DNA from: Limosilactobacillus reuteri | Lineage (GTDB): Bacteria; Bacillota; Bacilli; Lactobacillales; Lactobacillaceae | Direction of reading: 5' to 3' | Length of the DNA: 64,000 nucleotides | NCBI RefSeq assembly: GCF_020784725.1 | Contig: NZ_JAJGTZ010000039.1 | Coordinates: 30,658-94,657, forward strand | In this document: positions 18,008 to 26,414 of the stretch, in pieces | Position numbering within the stretch: the first letter of the stretch is position 1 | Layout of the letters: each line of letters opens with the position of its first letter | The notes under the pieces: generated by a model | Told to the model about the DNA's origin: nothing | The model's input: only the letters and a program-made list of their open reading frames with translations | Databases searched by the model: none | Made by a program: the position numbers and the translations under genes

Positions 18008-18820
18008 CTAGTCGGTCACGTCCACACTCACAGTGCCGAAGCCATTATCAAATTTGGCTTCCCACTTGCCGGCAGTTAAATGTGGTGGTAAGAGGAAAGT
18101 ACCTGATGATACTAGCTGCCCTGCGCGGAATGTCTTCCCTTGTTCTTCAAGCTTTCTGACTAGCCATTGCAATGACTTTAATGGGTTGCCAAGCACTTCA
18201 CTTGACGCCCCACTATCCACTTCTTTGCCATCGTGGTAAAGGGTGACGTTTACATTTGCTGCATCATCAACGGTCTTAAACACCTCATCGGTTGGTCGTT
18301 CTTGACCATATACTACATACCCACCAACAGCACAATCACTCATGACACTGAATTTATTTAGATCTGGGAACCAGTCAGCAAAACGACTATCAGGTACTTC
18401 CAGCGTGCCGCAGACAGTAGTCTTATGTAATAAATCTTCCATCGAGTCACTGGCGTGCAAGTCAGTTTTAGCACGGAAGCCGAGTTCAACTTCCACTAAC
18501 GGAGCCATCGTTTGTTCTTTGAGAGAGAGAACGGCAGGTGATGGTAAGAAGTGGGCATCAACTTGTTGTCCATAGAGCGGACTATCAGAATCAAACATGT
18601 CCTGGGTTTTCTTACTAGTTAAGGAAACTTTATACCCGCCAGTTGGGAGTCCCTTTAATTCAACGAAACGATCTTGAAGGGCATAAGCTGTATTATCATC
18701 GCTAACGACCTCTGCCCATTCATCCATTACCAGTGGTTTCTTGCTTTGATAAGCTTGGAAAAGTTCTTGAGCAAAAGCTTCTTGTTCTTCATTTAAGGTA
18801 ACGTTTTTATTTGCAGTCAT
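18008..18820 (-). CDS. Fumarylacetoacetase-superfamily hydratase/decarboxylase (MhpD/HpcG-like)
   Basis: 270-residue enzyme of the 2-keto-4-pentenoate hydratase / oxo-acid decarboxylase group. The metal-ligand segment MAPLVEVELGFRAK and the VLGNPLKSLQWLVRKL helix are family hallmarks. It is the first gene of the operon with the hydroxyacid dehydrogenase and aminotransferase. Family members hydrate 2-oxo-enoates or decarboxylate oxaloacetate; which applies here is unknown. RBS AAGGAGG lies ahead of the ATG at 18820. Confidence 0.8.
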   Translation of the reverse strand: MTANKNVTLNEEQEAFAQELFQAYQSKKPLVMDEWAEVVSDDNTAYALQDRFVELKGLPTGGYKVSLTSKKTQDMFDSDSPLYGQQVDAHFLPSPAVLSLKEQTMAPLVEVELGFRAKTDLHASDSMEDLLHKTTVCGTLEVPDSRFADWFPDLNKFSVMSDCAVGGYVVYGQERPTDEVFKTVDDAANVNVTLYHDGKEVDSGASSEVLGNPLKSLQWLVRKLEEQGKTFRAGQLVSSGTFLLPPHLTAGKWEAKFDNGFGTVSVDVTD

Positions 18821-18837
18821 AATAATATCCTCCTTAG

Positions 18838-18886
18838 GACCTGACCGCTGTTACCAAATTAATTATCGGTCTAAGCCGGTCAGGTC
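18838..18886 (-). promoter_or_regulatory. Inverted repeat across the end of a small ORF and the next RBS region
   Basis: GACCTGACCG (18838-18847) is the exact reverse complement of CGGTCAGGTC (18877-18886), 29 bp apart. In the minus-strand mRNA one arm is inside the 25-codon ORF and the other lies next to the AAGGAGG of the FAH gene. Ribosomes on the small ORF would open the stem, so it may couple or attenuate translation. Confidence 0.6.
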
Positions 18887-18940
18887 ATGTTCTAATTTTT
18901 CTTTAATGTTAATAATGTCTGAAATATCACTGTCTGCCAT
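18863..18940 (-). CDS. 25-residue small ORF between T-box and operon
   Basis: Minus-strand ATG at 18940 preceded by AGGTGGTGG; the peptide begins MADSDISDIINIKEKLEHD and ends LTGLDR. It is acidic and helical in character, with no signal peptide or run of one amino acid. It could be a translated leader that controls access to the next ribosome site, or a small protein of its own. No family recognised. Confidence 0.5.
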   Translation of the reverse strand: MADSDISDIINIKEKLEHDLTGLDR

Positions 18941-18965
18941 GACCACCACCACCTTTAAATATGTC

Positions 18966-19255
18966 TAATAAAAAACGCCCTCCTAGCTCTATTAAGAACT
19001 AAAAGGACGTCTATCAACGTGGTACCACCTTTATTTACAACACAAGGGTTGCCTCAATCAACTGCCCACAATGGCAATTAATCGGCAAGATAATGGCTGC
19101 TACCAGTATGTTCTACTATTATTTCGGCATACAACTCGCGAGGGATTTGTCACAACTACCTCCTACCGGTTTCCACCAACCACCGGCTCTCTTAATTCAG
19201 CAGAATTGACGATTCTCGGTCAACGTTTTTTAATCTCTCTTAATTGATTATTAGT
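18966..19255 (-). promoter_or_regulatory. T-box leader of the oxo-acid/aminotransferase operon
   Basis: The minus strand carries AAGGTGGTACCACG (19018-19031), the T-box core, followed by a terminator whose arms span about 18970-19011 and end in a T run. Stem I lies upstream, with a GGAAACC apical region. Aligned with the asnA leader on the shared TCGCGAG, the specifier loop reads GTGACAAATCCC. Candidate triplets are AAU (Asn; 19147-19145) or AUC (Ile; 19146-19144). Ile would suit a branched-chain amino acid operon, but the sequence does not decide. Confidence 0.88.
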
Positions 19256-19284
19256 AGAATATCACGTGAAAATGAGAAAAACAA
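19256..19284 (-). promoter_or_regulatory. Predicted promoter of the T-box operon
   Basis: On the minus strand TTGTTT (19279-19284) and TATTCT (19256-19261) are separated by 17 bp, directly before the T-box leader. Confidence 0.6.
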
Positions 19285-19355
19285 GAGTTAAATTAGAAAA
19301 TCATTAAAAACAACATTGCCATGGATCATTATTCGCAAAATATGCACAGTATCAA

Positions 19356-20222
19356 CTAATTTGACTCTTCCCACAAGAATTTAATCAATTCACGGTTTAC
19401 TTGACTGTTATTGTGGAGCTTACTGTGCTGGGCATTCTTTCCATGAATTTCAACTTCGCGATATGATTTTGCACGATCACTGACTAAATACTTTAATGAT
19501 TTAGCAGAATTTACCGGTACATCTTCGTCCGAGTGACTACCACCCCCAACATCCCCATAAATATTTAACACGGCTGTATTTTTCGGAAAGATCTGCCGTA
19601 AACCAAGTAATTCGTGGTAGGCAGAGTCCATTTTCTCTGGTTCGCCAGTCTTTGGATTTATCTTAGCATTTTGCGTCTCACTTTGCCCTACCAGTCCATT
19701 ATAGTGTCCAGCAATCGCTACTAAGTGGGCTACTTGCGGAAGGCTTTTATCATTTACATTGTCATTAATATAATTGATAATTTCCAAGTTTCCCATTGAA
19801 TGGCCCACAAGGTTAATTTGCTTATAATGGTGTTGTTTTTCTAAAGCTAGTACCACATTTTTTACATATTCACCACCATGATGATAACCTTGCGTGTAAT
19901 TATCTCGATATGCACTTAATTTATTATCTTCAAGGTTGACTTCCACAATAGGATTAACGGCATTTGCGGGAATTGGGCGGTTAAAAGTTACTTTCCCTTT
20001 TTTGTCAACATTCGCCCGCACAATTGTCTTGGTTACACCGGCATCACGGGCCGCATTAGCCATTTTTTCTTCGGCATGAGAACTGCTCCCCCAACCATGA
20101 ACAAAAATCGTCGGTGTTGACGACTGAACATAATGGGTTACCGCATGGACTTTATAGTTTCCTCCCAACAAACTAGCAACAATGATAATCAGGGCAAGTA
20201 ATAATTGATAATATTTTTTCAT
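19356..20222 (-). CDS. Exported alpha/beta hydrolase, DUF915 family
   Basis: 288-residue hydrolase with an N-terminal signal peptide or anchor (LLLALIIIVASLLGG). The alpha/beta core shows the oxyanion-region PTIFVHGWGSSS, the nucleophile elbow INLVGHSMGN, and a C-terminal His in NAQHSKLHNN. The family is common on the surface of lactobacilli and is lipase/esterase-like, with no settled substrate. A relative lacking its N-terminus occurs at 45799-46455. Confidence 0.85.
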   Translation of the reverse strand: MKKYYQLLLALIIIVASLLGGNYKVHAVTHYVQSSTPTIFVHGWGSSSHAEEKMANAARDAGVTKTIVRANVDKKGKVTFNRPIPANAVNPIVEVNLEDNKLSAYRDNYTQGYHHGGEYVKNVVLALEKQHHYKQINLVGHSMGNLEIINYINDNVNDKSLPQVAHLVAIAGHYNGLVGQSETQNAKINPKTGEPEKMDSAYHELLGLRQIFPKNTAVLNIYGDVGGGSHSDEDVPVNSAKSLKYLVSDRAKSYREVEIHGKNAQHSKLHNNSQVNRELIKFLWEESN

Positions 20223-20424
20223 CTATTTCTCCCTTACAAAAGCTTCATCAAAGAATTGTCTGATCTTATTAAATGGTATTTTATCAACCCGATCATAAAG
20301 ATCAATATGTTCACAATCATCTACAACATACATCTCTTTAGGTTCTTTTGCTAACTTATAAGCTCGTTCAGAGAAAGCACGTGAATGAGCATGATCTCCA
20401 AAAATAATGGCGTAATGTATCCAA
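20223..20424 (-). pseudogene. C-terminal remnant of an alpha/beta hydrolase
   Basis: The minus strand from about 20424 reads IIFGDHAHSRAFSERAYKLA, then KEMYVVDDCEHIDLYDRVD and ends FFDEAFVREK at a stop (20223-20225). This is the C-terminal third of an alpha/beta hydrolase with its catalytic His (CEHIDLYDR). There is no start codon or N-terminal domain; the adjacent acetyltransferase gene ends at 20433. Confidence 0.75.
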
Positions 20425-20432
20425 ATGACATA

Positions 20433-20963
20433 TTATTCGCCTCCGATTTTCTTAATCACTTTAGCAGGAACGCCTGCAACAACAGTATTAGCAGGAACAT
20501 CTTTACTAACAACTGCTCCCGCTGCAACAACCGCATTTTCACCAACTGTAACACCTGGTAAGATTGTAGCATTTGCGCCAAGCCACGCGTTTTGCTTAAT
20601 AAGAACTGATTTTAACTCGACCCCATGCCGCTTTTTCGGTTCAAGGGGATGATTTACCGAAATAATTGTTACATTGGGTCCGACTAAAACCTTATCTTCT
20701 AATTCAATTCCGCCGAGATCAGTAAACATCGCACCACTGTTAATAAATACTTGTTTCCCAATTTTCAGGTTAGCTCCGTAATCACTACGGATCGGCAAAC
20801 GAATTTCAACCGAGGCATCTATTTTTTGACCAGTTACATCATTAAGGACATGGCGAATTTCTCTTTGCGATGCTGGCCGACTATTCAATTGTTGAAGCAA
20901 GTCTTGATTTTTTAAAGCCGTGGCCGTGATTGTCGCAAGTTCTTCTTTTTGAATCTCTTTCAT
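20433..20963 (-). CDS. Sugar O-acetyltransferase, hexapeptide-repeat (Maa/LacA-like)
   Basis: Left-handed beta-helix acetyltransferase of 176 aa. The N-terminal maltose-acetyltransferase-like helical region is partial. Hexapeptide repeats run from [14 protein letters not shown], with the catalytic His in [10 protein letters not shown] and the final [20 protein letters not shown] repeats. Acetyl-CoA donates the acetyl group to a sugar. The ATG at 20963 is chosen because GAGGG abuts the earlier ATG at 20969. Confidence 0.88.
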   Translation of the reverse strand: MKEIQKEELATITATALKNQDLLQQLNSRPASQREIRHVLNDVTGQKIDASVEIRLPIRSDYGANLKIGKQVFINSGAMFTDLGGIELEDKVLVGPNVTIISVNHPLEPKKRHGVELKSVLIKQNAWLGANATILPGVTVGENAVVAAGAVVSKDVPANTVVAGVPAKVIKKIGGE

Positions 20964-21079
20964 TTCCATCCCTCTTTTGCTTGAAATTATTGTTTATATC
21001 TTATCGAGTTTTTATAATAATGTTAAATACTTATATTTAATGGCATACTATAGTTAAAAAGCATATCGGAGTGATCAAA

Positions 21080-21949
21080 ATGGAAGTCCGTGTACTGAGA
21101 TATTTTATTGAAGTAGTTCAAGAAAGAAACATTTCAAATGCCGCTAAAAGATTACATATTTCTCAACCGACACTATCACGACAATTAATGGATCTTGAAA
21201 AGGAACTTGGGATTACTTTATTTGAACGAGGACACCGCCAAATCAAACTTACCCAAGAAGGCTATTATTTATATGAACGGGCACAAGAGATTACTGGCCT
21301 CGTTGACAAAACTGAAACCGACCTGCAATCACAAAATGTCATTAGCGGAACATTAGATATTGGTGCAGGAGAAAGTGCAGCTATTCAGCCAGCAATGACA
21401 GTAATTGGTGATATTATCAAAAAGTATCCAGATATTAAGATTAACTTAGTAAGTGGTGATAGCGATCAAATCTATCAGCGCTTAAATAACGGTACCTTGG
21501 ATTTTGGAATCGTTATGGGGCCAGAAAAGCTCCTAGATTATCATTCAATTAGGTTACCCCAAAAGAATACATGGGGAATTTTAATGCTAAAAGACCACCC
21601 GCTTGCAAAAAGAGCACAAATTACTCCGGAAGATTTAAAAGGCGTCCCTATTATTACGTCAGCCCAATCTAAAGAGCAGGATGTATTTCGGGTATGGGCT
21701 GGTTCATTGATTGATCAGTACAACTTTATTGGTCAGTACAATTTAATTTTTAATGCTCGTTTATTAGTGGAAACTGGGGCCTGTCTTGCGCTAACCTATA
21801 AAAATTTGGTCAATATTACTGGAACTAATCTTATCTTCCATCCTTTAACACCTACTATTACAGATCAAAATAATCTCATTTGGAATAAAAACCGGCAATT
21901 ATCTAACGTTGCGCAGGTTTTCTTGAACCACTTAAAGGAAGTGCAATGA
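21080..21949 (+). CDS. LysR family transcriptional regulator
   Basis: 289-residue regulator with an N-terminal winged helix (VLRYFIEVVQERNISNAAKRL, SQPTLSRQLMDLEKELG, LFERGHRQIKLTQEG) and a full effector domain starting at GTLDIGAGES. The ATG at 21080 sits 7 nt after CGGAGTG, in preference to the GTG at 21071. It is divergent from the sugar acetyltransferase and convergent with the flavodoxin gene, which is often the target of this kind of LysR regulator; that link is inference. Confidence 0.9.
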   Translation: MEVRVLRYFIEVVQERNISNAAKRLHISQPTLSRQLMDLEKELGITLFERGHRQIKLTQEGYYLYERAQEITGLVDKTETDLQSQNVISGTLDIGAGESAAIQPAMTVIGDIIKKYPDIKINLVSGDSDQIYQRLNNGTLDFGIVMGPEKLLDYHSIRLPQKNTWGILMLKDHPLAKRAQITPEDLKGVPIITSAQSKEQDVFRVWAGSLIDQYNFIGQYNLIFNARLLVETGACLALTYKNLVNITGTNLIFHPLTPTITDQNNLIWNKNRQLSNVAQVFLNHLKEVQ

Positions 21950-21963
21950 GTTTTACTATTACA

Positions 21964-22003
21964 AAAAGCGCTGAACAACTGGATTTCCCAGCTTCAGCGC
22001 TTC
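21964..22003. terminator. Bidirectional terminator
   Basis: AAGCGCTGAA and TTCAGCGCTT form the stem, between the convergent LysR and flavodoxin genes, with T runs on both strands. Confidence 0.85.
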
Positions 22004-22006
22004 TCT

Positions 22007-22492
22007 TTATTTAAAATTAAGTGAGTCAATCCAGCCGTCAATTTGGCGTGGGTCATTTAAAATTGCCCCTTGATTAATCTTAGTATCATAACCATTTTCA
22101 TTAACCGTTCGTTCAACATAGCTTTGTGAGCGATCATAGTTTGTTCCACCAGAAGTAGCAAATAAGGCTAAATTCTTCCCGTTTAAATCAAGATGATCAA
22201 TCACCGTACTAATCATCCGTGGCGGAATTGCCCACCAAATTGGATGACCAATAACAATATTATCGTAGTTAGCAAGATCAGGTAAATCATCCTTAACGTC
22301 AACTCGACTATTGTGTTCATGCTGTTCAACCGTTGTCCGGCTCTTCTCATCATGCCAATTAAGATCAGCAGCAGTATATGGTTGTGCAGGATGAATTTCT
22401 GCAATATCTGCATTTAATTTTTGAGCAATCTGTTCTGCAATCATCTTAGTAGTATTAGTTGCAGAGTAGTATAAAACAAGGGTCTTTGCCAT
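22007..22492 (-). CDS. Flavodoxin
   Basis: FMN-binding electron carrier of 161 aa. The phosphate loop LVLYYSATNTTKMIA is at the N-terminus; NIVIGHPIWWAIPPRMI and LALFATSGGTNYDRS contribute the isoalloxazine-binding loops. Length and the C-terminal DPRQIDGWI match the short-chain flavodoxins common in lactobacilli. Possible partners are the nearby oxidoreductases. Confidence 0.92.
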   Translation of the reverse strand: MAKTLVLYYSATNTTKMIAEQIAQKLNADIAEIHPAQPYTAADLNWHDEKSRTTVEQHEHNSRVDVKDDLPDLANYDNIVIGHPIWWAIPPRMISTVIDHLDLNGKNLALFATSGGTNYDRSQSYVERTVNENGYDTKINQGAILNDPRQIDGWIDSLNFK

Positions 22493-22594
22493 CCTTGAGG
22501 GCCTCCTTTATATTAAAACTCTATCTAAATTTTAACGTAAAAAAGTAGCAATAAAAAATACCTATAATCAATTCTTATCTATGCTTTAAATGTA

Positions 22595-23467
22595 TTAATC
22601 ATTAGCATGGATATCATATGCATTTAATAACATTTCACCAACCCCGGGTGCATCCGGATCGTGCATTCCCTTGCCTTTATCGAGTGCGCGAATTTGGTCC
22701 ATTTCTTCATCTGTTAATTCGAAGTCAAAGATATCGAGGTTGCTCTTAATTCGTGTTTTGTGAACAGATTTAGGAAAGACAACAATTCCTTCTTGATTTT
22801 CAAAACGAAGAATTACTTGACCGGCATTCTTACCGTACTTTTCGGCAATTGCTGTGATTACTGGTTCATGCAGCAAGTCAGCGTTACCTTGTCCAAGAGG
22901 TGCCCATGCCTCAAGACGGACATTATCTTTCGCAAGGATTTCCCGTAATTCCCTTTGTTGGAAGTAAGGATTAAATTCTACTTGGTTTACAGCAGGTGTT
23001 ACATCAAAACCAGGGACAAACTTGTTCCAGAGCTTTGGTGTCATGTTGGAAACACCAATTGAACGGATCTTCCCAGCCTTTTGTGCTTCTTCAACAGCCT
23101 TCCATGCTTCATCAACGGCTCCATATGGTTGGTGAAGGAGATAAAGGTCAATATAATCAAGGTCTAGTTTGTTAAGGGAAGTTTCAATGGCCTTCTTAGC
23201 GTCTTCGTACTTGTAGTCTTGAAGCCACATTTTGCTAGTAACCCAGATTTGATCTCGAGAAATGCCGCTATCCTTAATTGCTTTTCCAACTTCTTGTTCA
23301 TTCATGTAAGCAGCTGCTGTGTCAATATGACGGTAACCAGCAGCCAGAGCATCCTTAACCGCATTGTATGTCGTGCCATCAGCTGGGATTTGGAAAGTCC
23401 CAAAACCGATTACTGGAATCTCATTGCCATCATTTAATTTGAAAGTAGGTACATTATATTTAGACAT
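22595..23467 (-). CDS. Aldo/keto reductase (second copy)
   Basis: NADPH-dependent aldo/keto reductase, 290 aa, with the tetrad Asp/Tyr in IDTAAAYMNE, Lys in VTSKMW and His in LYLLHQPYG, and the cofactor motif FPKSVHKTRIKSNLDIFDFEL. It is clearly paralogous to the gene at 10816-11694. The upstream segment 23490-23508 matches 11718-11736 at 18 of 19 positions, so both may answer to the same signal. Substrate unknown. Confidence 0.93.
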   Translation of the reverse strand: MSKYNVPTFKLNDGNEIPVIGFGTFQIPADGTTYNAVKDALAAGYRHIDTAAAYMNEQEVGKAIKDSGISRDQIWVTSKMWLQDYKYEDAKKAIETSLNKLDLDYIDLYLLHQPYGAVDEAWKAVEEAQKAGKIRSIGVSNMTPKLWNKFVPGFDVTPAVNQVEFNPYFQQRELREILAKDNVRLEAWAPLGQGNADLLHEPVITAIAEKYGKNAGQVILRFENQEGIVVFPKSVHKTRIKSNLDIFDFELTDEEMDQIRALDKGKGMHDPDAPGVGEMLLNAYDIHAND

Positions 23468-23606
23468 TATTTTTCGTCTCCTTTGCTTTAATCATTGTCT
23501 AAATATTAGCATCAAATTTTCTAAACTAACATTACTTGATTATCATATCAGTATACACAAAAAGTATACTAAAAATTTAACTATCGATTATTAAGTAATC
23601 ATACAG

Positions 23607-24428
23607 TTATGATAATTCATTTCCTAATAATATTCTCAACTCCGCAATATAATTTTTTCCCTCTACTAATTCAGTTGTTAAATAATTTAAGGGATATGAT
23701 TCTTCGTAAATAAACTCGCTGTCAGTAGGATAAGACAATAATTTTTCTAAATTACTAAGATACTCCTCAGTCGACCACATAAAATTGATACACAAATATT
23801 TCCCTGATACATCTTTAATTTCTAGCCCTGTTTTCTTCTCTGCTGGAAAAATAAGTTCTTTAAAAATATTCTGGTAGCAAATATCTTCAAGAGTTTGATA
23901 GGGAGTAGCTTTAAAACTAAAGCCATATTCTAGATTGGGCGTTTGACCTGCTTTCATTAGTAATTGGTCTAATTCCGCAACTTCTTTATCCGGAAGACTT
24001 TTTGGTGTAATCTTTTCTTTTGCGGGAATAATAGCAATTTTTTTGTTAATTTTCTTAACATAAGGCCCCTTTCCTAAGTGATCCTTCATTATTTCAATTG
24101 CATCTAATTGTCTTCGTTGAAACTTCGCGAGTTCTAATTTTTGTTGTTCTTGTTTAATTTGCTCTTGAATTACTTTTTCTTGTTGATTCCAAAAAGTAGT
24201 TAAACCTACTATATCATTTTGCAACGTTTCCTTTATCTCTTTCAAAGACAAATTAGTACTTTGTAAATATTTAATAAGGTTAAATAAAAATATCTGATCT
24301 GTTCGGTAATAACGATAATGAGTATGCGGATCAATATAGGCCGCCTTGATTAAACCTTCTTTATCATATAGTCGTAAGGTTTGGACACTTGTCTGACATA
24401 GTTGTGCCATTTGTCCTATCGATAACAT
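23607..24428 (-). CDS. MerR family transcriptional regulator
   Basis: 273 aa. The N-terminal winged helix is MerR-like (SIGQMAQLCQTSVQTLRLYD, then DPHTHYRYYRTDQIFLFNLI), followed by a dimerisation coiled coil (about residues 80-112) and a C-terminal GyrI/BmrR-like effector domain that binds small organic molecules in relatives. It is divergent from the arginase-like gene, and their shared gap holds a 19-bp-spacer promoter with an operator dyad typical of MerR activation. Confidence 0.9.
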   Translation of the reverse strand: MLSIGQMAQLCQTSVQTLRLYDKEGLIKAAYIDPHTHYRYYRTDQIFLFNLIKYLQSTNLSLKEIKETLQNDIVGLTTFWNQQEKVIQEQIKQEQQKLELAKFQRRQLDAIEIMKDHLGKGPYVKKINKKIAIIPAKEKITPKSLPDKEVAELDQLLMKAGQTPNLEYGFSFKATPYQTLEDICYQNIFKELIFPAEKKTGLEIKDVSGKYLCINFMWSTEEYLSNLEKLLSYPTDSEFIYEESYPLNYLTTELVEGKNYIAELRILLGNELS

Positions 24429-24444
24429 TTTATTTTCTCCCTCC

Positions 24445-24475
24445 TTGACTCTATACTTACTATAGAGTTTATGAT
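24445..24475 (+). promoter_or_regulatory. MerR-type promoter with 19-bp spacer and operator dyad
   Basis: TTGACT (24445-24450) and TATGAT (24470-24475) are 19 bp apart. The spacer carries the dyad ACTCTATA (24448-24455) / TATAGAGT (24461-24468). Over-long spacing with a dyad between the hexamers is the hallmark of MerR-activated promoters. It drives the arginase-like gene and overlaps the merR 5' region. Confidence 0.85.
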
Positions 24476-24507
24476 GAAGTCAATAAAAAGGAAAGGATGT
24501 CAAAATT

Positions 24508-25359
24508 ATGAATAAACAAACTTTACGGCTAGTTGTTCCAGATTGGCAAGCAGGTAACAATCCGATCTATGCTTTAGGCGCAAAAATATTAGCAGCGATC
24601 GCACCCGAAAAACCCCACCAAGAAACAATTACTATTGATGTTCCAAATGTTCCTAAAAAATTATCTCAAGAAAATAATGTTAATGGCCAGCCCCTCATTA
24701 AAAACACTTTATTAAAAACAAAAGATGCAATTAATTCTGCATCTCCCGCTAGAATTATTACCCTCGGTGGTAACTGTTTAGTTTCACAAGCCCCAATTGA
24801 TTATCTAAACGGTAAATACGATGATTTAGGGGTAATTTGGGTTGACGCGCATCCCGATATTTCAACTCCCGAGATTTTTGAAAATGAGCATGCCATGGTT
24901 CTCGGAAATCTACTAAAAAAGGGTGACCCCGTCTTTAATAATCTCGTGGACCACCCACTTCACCCTAATCAAATTTTCTATGCTGGCCTCCAAGAACCAA
25001 CTACGATAGAAAAACACCTTCTTCAAAACGATAATCTTGAGTATCAACACCATGATAATCTTTCAATCGCTGAAGTGAAAGATTGGGTTGATCAAAATAC
25101 TTTCACCCATCTTTATATTCATTTTGATATCGATGTTCTCAATCCCCATAATTTTTATGCAACCTACTTTAATAATCCGCAATTAACTGCTATTCCGGAA
25201 AATGCGGCAATGGGACAAGCCAACGTACCAGAAACGTGGACCTTCTTAAAAGCACTTAACCAAGAATTTAATTTAGTTGGTCTCACTATTGCTGAATACA
25301 TGCCCTGGAGCGCCCAACAGCTGGTTAGCTTAATGAATGGGTTAGAAATTTTTAAATAA
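24508..25359 (+). CDS. Arginase/agmatinase-family protein with altered metal motif
   Basis: Ureohydrolase-fold protein of 283 aa. The motifs WVDAHPDIST and IHFDIDVLNP carry the Asp/His ligands of the dimanganese site, and a late Glu is present (IAEYMPW). The first motif, normally GGDHS, reads LGGNCLVS, so the first His ligand is replaced by Cys. Activity as an arginase is therefore doubtful. It is controlled by the divergent MerR protein, so its true substrate may be related to the MerR ligand. Confidence 0.8.
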   Translation: MNKQTLRLVVPDWQAGNNPIYALGAKILAAIAPEKPHQETITIDVPNVPKKLSQENNVNGQPLIKNTLLKTKDAINSASPARIITLGGNCLVSQAPIDYLNGKYDDLGVIWVDAHPDISTPEIFENEHAMVLGNLLKKGDPVFNNLVDHPLHPNQIFYAGLQEPTTIEKHLLQNDNLEYQHHDNLSIAEVKDWVDQNTFTHLYIHFDIDVLNPHNFYATYFNNPQLTAIPENAAMGQANVPETWTFLKALNQEFNLVGLTIAEYMPWSAQQLVSLMNGLEIFK

Positions 25360-25363
25360 AGAT

Positions 25364-25405
25364 AAGAAATAAGACTAAGATTCGCTATCCTAGTCTTATT
25401 TCTTA
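25364..25405. terminator. Bidirectional terminator
   Basis: AAGAAATAAGACTA and TAGTCTTATTTCTT pair around a short loop between two convergent genes. Confidence 0.85.
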
Positions 25406-25406
25406 T

Positions 25407-26414
25407 TTACTTTTTACTCATATCGATAATTATTTTACCTTTATTATGTCCTTGCTGAACTTTTTCCATCGCTTGGGAAACTTCATTCAATGAGAATATT
25501 TTTCCAACTGCGGGGTGAATTTGATTTTTAACCAAGACCTGGCTTGCATCTGCTAATTGTTGACCATTGGCTGTAACAAATAAAAATTGATAGTCTATTT
25601 TCTTTTTGGCTGCTTCTTTTTCAATACTACGGGATGCAAGACTAAAAAGTCCTTGTTTGAATTTACCCATTTTCATTCGTTTAGCAAATTCCTTATTAGG
25701 CATTCCACGTAAAGATACGAGCTTCCCATGAGGACGTAAAATTGCCATCTGCTTAATTGTTTCTTTTCCACCTAATGTATCTATTACTAAATCAATTCCT
25801 GAAAGAACCTTTGTGTAATCTTCTTTGGTGTAATCAATAAATTTACTTACTCCAAGTTGTTCAACATATTGCTGCTTTTGTGGACTACCGCTAGTAATTA
25901 CTTTAAGTCCTTTTGCCACTGCAATTGGAATCGCCATGGCACCGAAACTCCCTGTCCCACCAGAAATAAATAATGTCTGTCCTGGCTGTGCTTGTAACAA
26001 TTCAAGAGCCTGGATTGCTGTTAAAGCAGTCAAAGGAACACTAGCCGCTTCTTGATCGGTAAGGTATTCTGGTACATGGGCAACTGCAGATTGATTAACT
26101 ACTAATTCTTCAGCAAACGCACCAATATTATTTACTGGATTGCGCCCATATACGCGGTCACCTACCTTAAATTTAGTAACATTTTTACCAGCTTGTTGAA
26201 CAAGTCCTACGAATTCATTTCCCAGTATTTGTGGCAATTTATATGGGGTAACTAATTTCAAATCACCATGCGCTATTAAATTGTCCAATGGATTCACGCC
26301 GGCCGCTTTAACTTCAATTAGTAGGTCATCAGGTCCGAACGGCGGCAAAGAAGCATTGCTAATTAGTATTTGTGGAGTCTTTTTATTGTATTTAGTAAGT
26401 TGCGCTGCTTTCAT
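25407..26414 (-). CDS. NADP-dependent medium-chain oxidoreductase (quinone-reductase type)
   Basis: 335-residue zinc-independent MDR enzyme. N-terminal GroES-like domain (LIEVKAAGVNPLDNLIAHGD, LGNEFVGLVQQAGKNV) and a Rossmann domain with TLFISGGTGSFGAMAIPIA. Cys ligands for catalytic zinc are absent. It would reduce quinones or enones with NADPH. The ATG at 26414 follows TGAGGA; the GTG at 26426 is inside that ribosome site. Confidence 0.87.
   Translation of the reverse strand: MKAAQLTKYNKKTPQILISNASLPPFGPDDLLIEVKAAGVNPLDNLIAHGDLKLVTPYKLPQILGNEFVGLVQQAGKNVTKFKVGDRVYGRNPVNNIGAFAEELVVNQSAVAHVPEYLTDQEAASVPLTALTAIQALELLQAQPGQTLFISGGTGSFGAMAIPIAVAKGLKVITSGSPQKQQYVEQLGVSKFIDYTKEDYTKVLSGIDLVIDTLGGKETIKQMAILRPHGKLVSLRGMPNKEFAKRMKMGKFKQGLFSLASRSIEKEAAKKKIDYQFLFVTANGQQLADASQVLVKNQIHPAVGKIFSLNEVSQAMEKVQQGHNKGKIIIDMSKK

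Noticed and set aside
18863..18940. Classical attenuation leader peptide with repeated codons
   Set aside because: The 25-residue ORF has no run of one amino acid, so ribosome stalling on a specific codon is not indicated.
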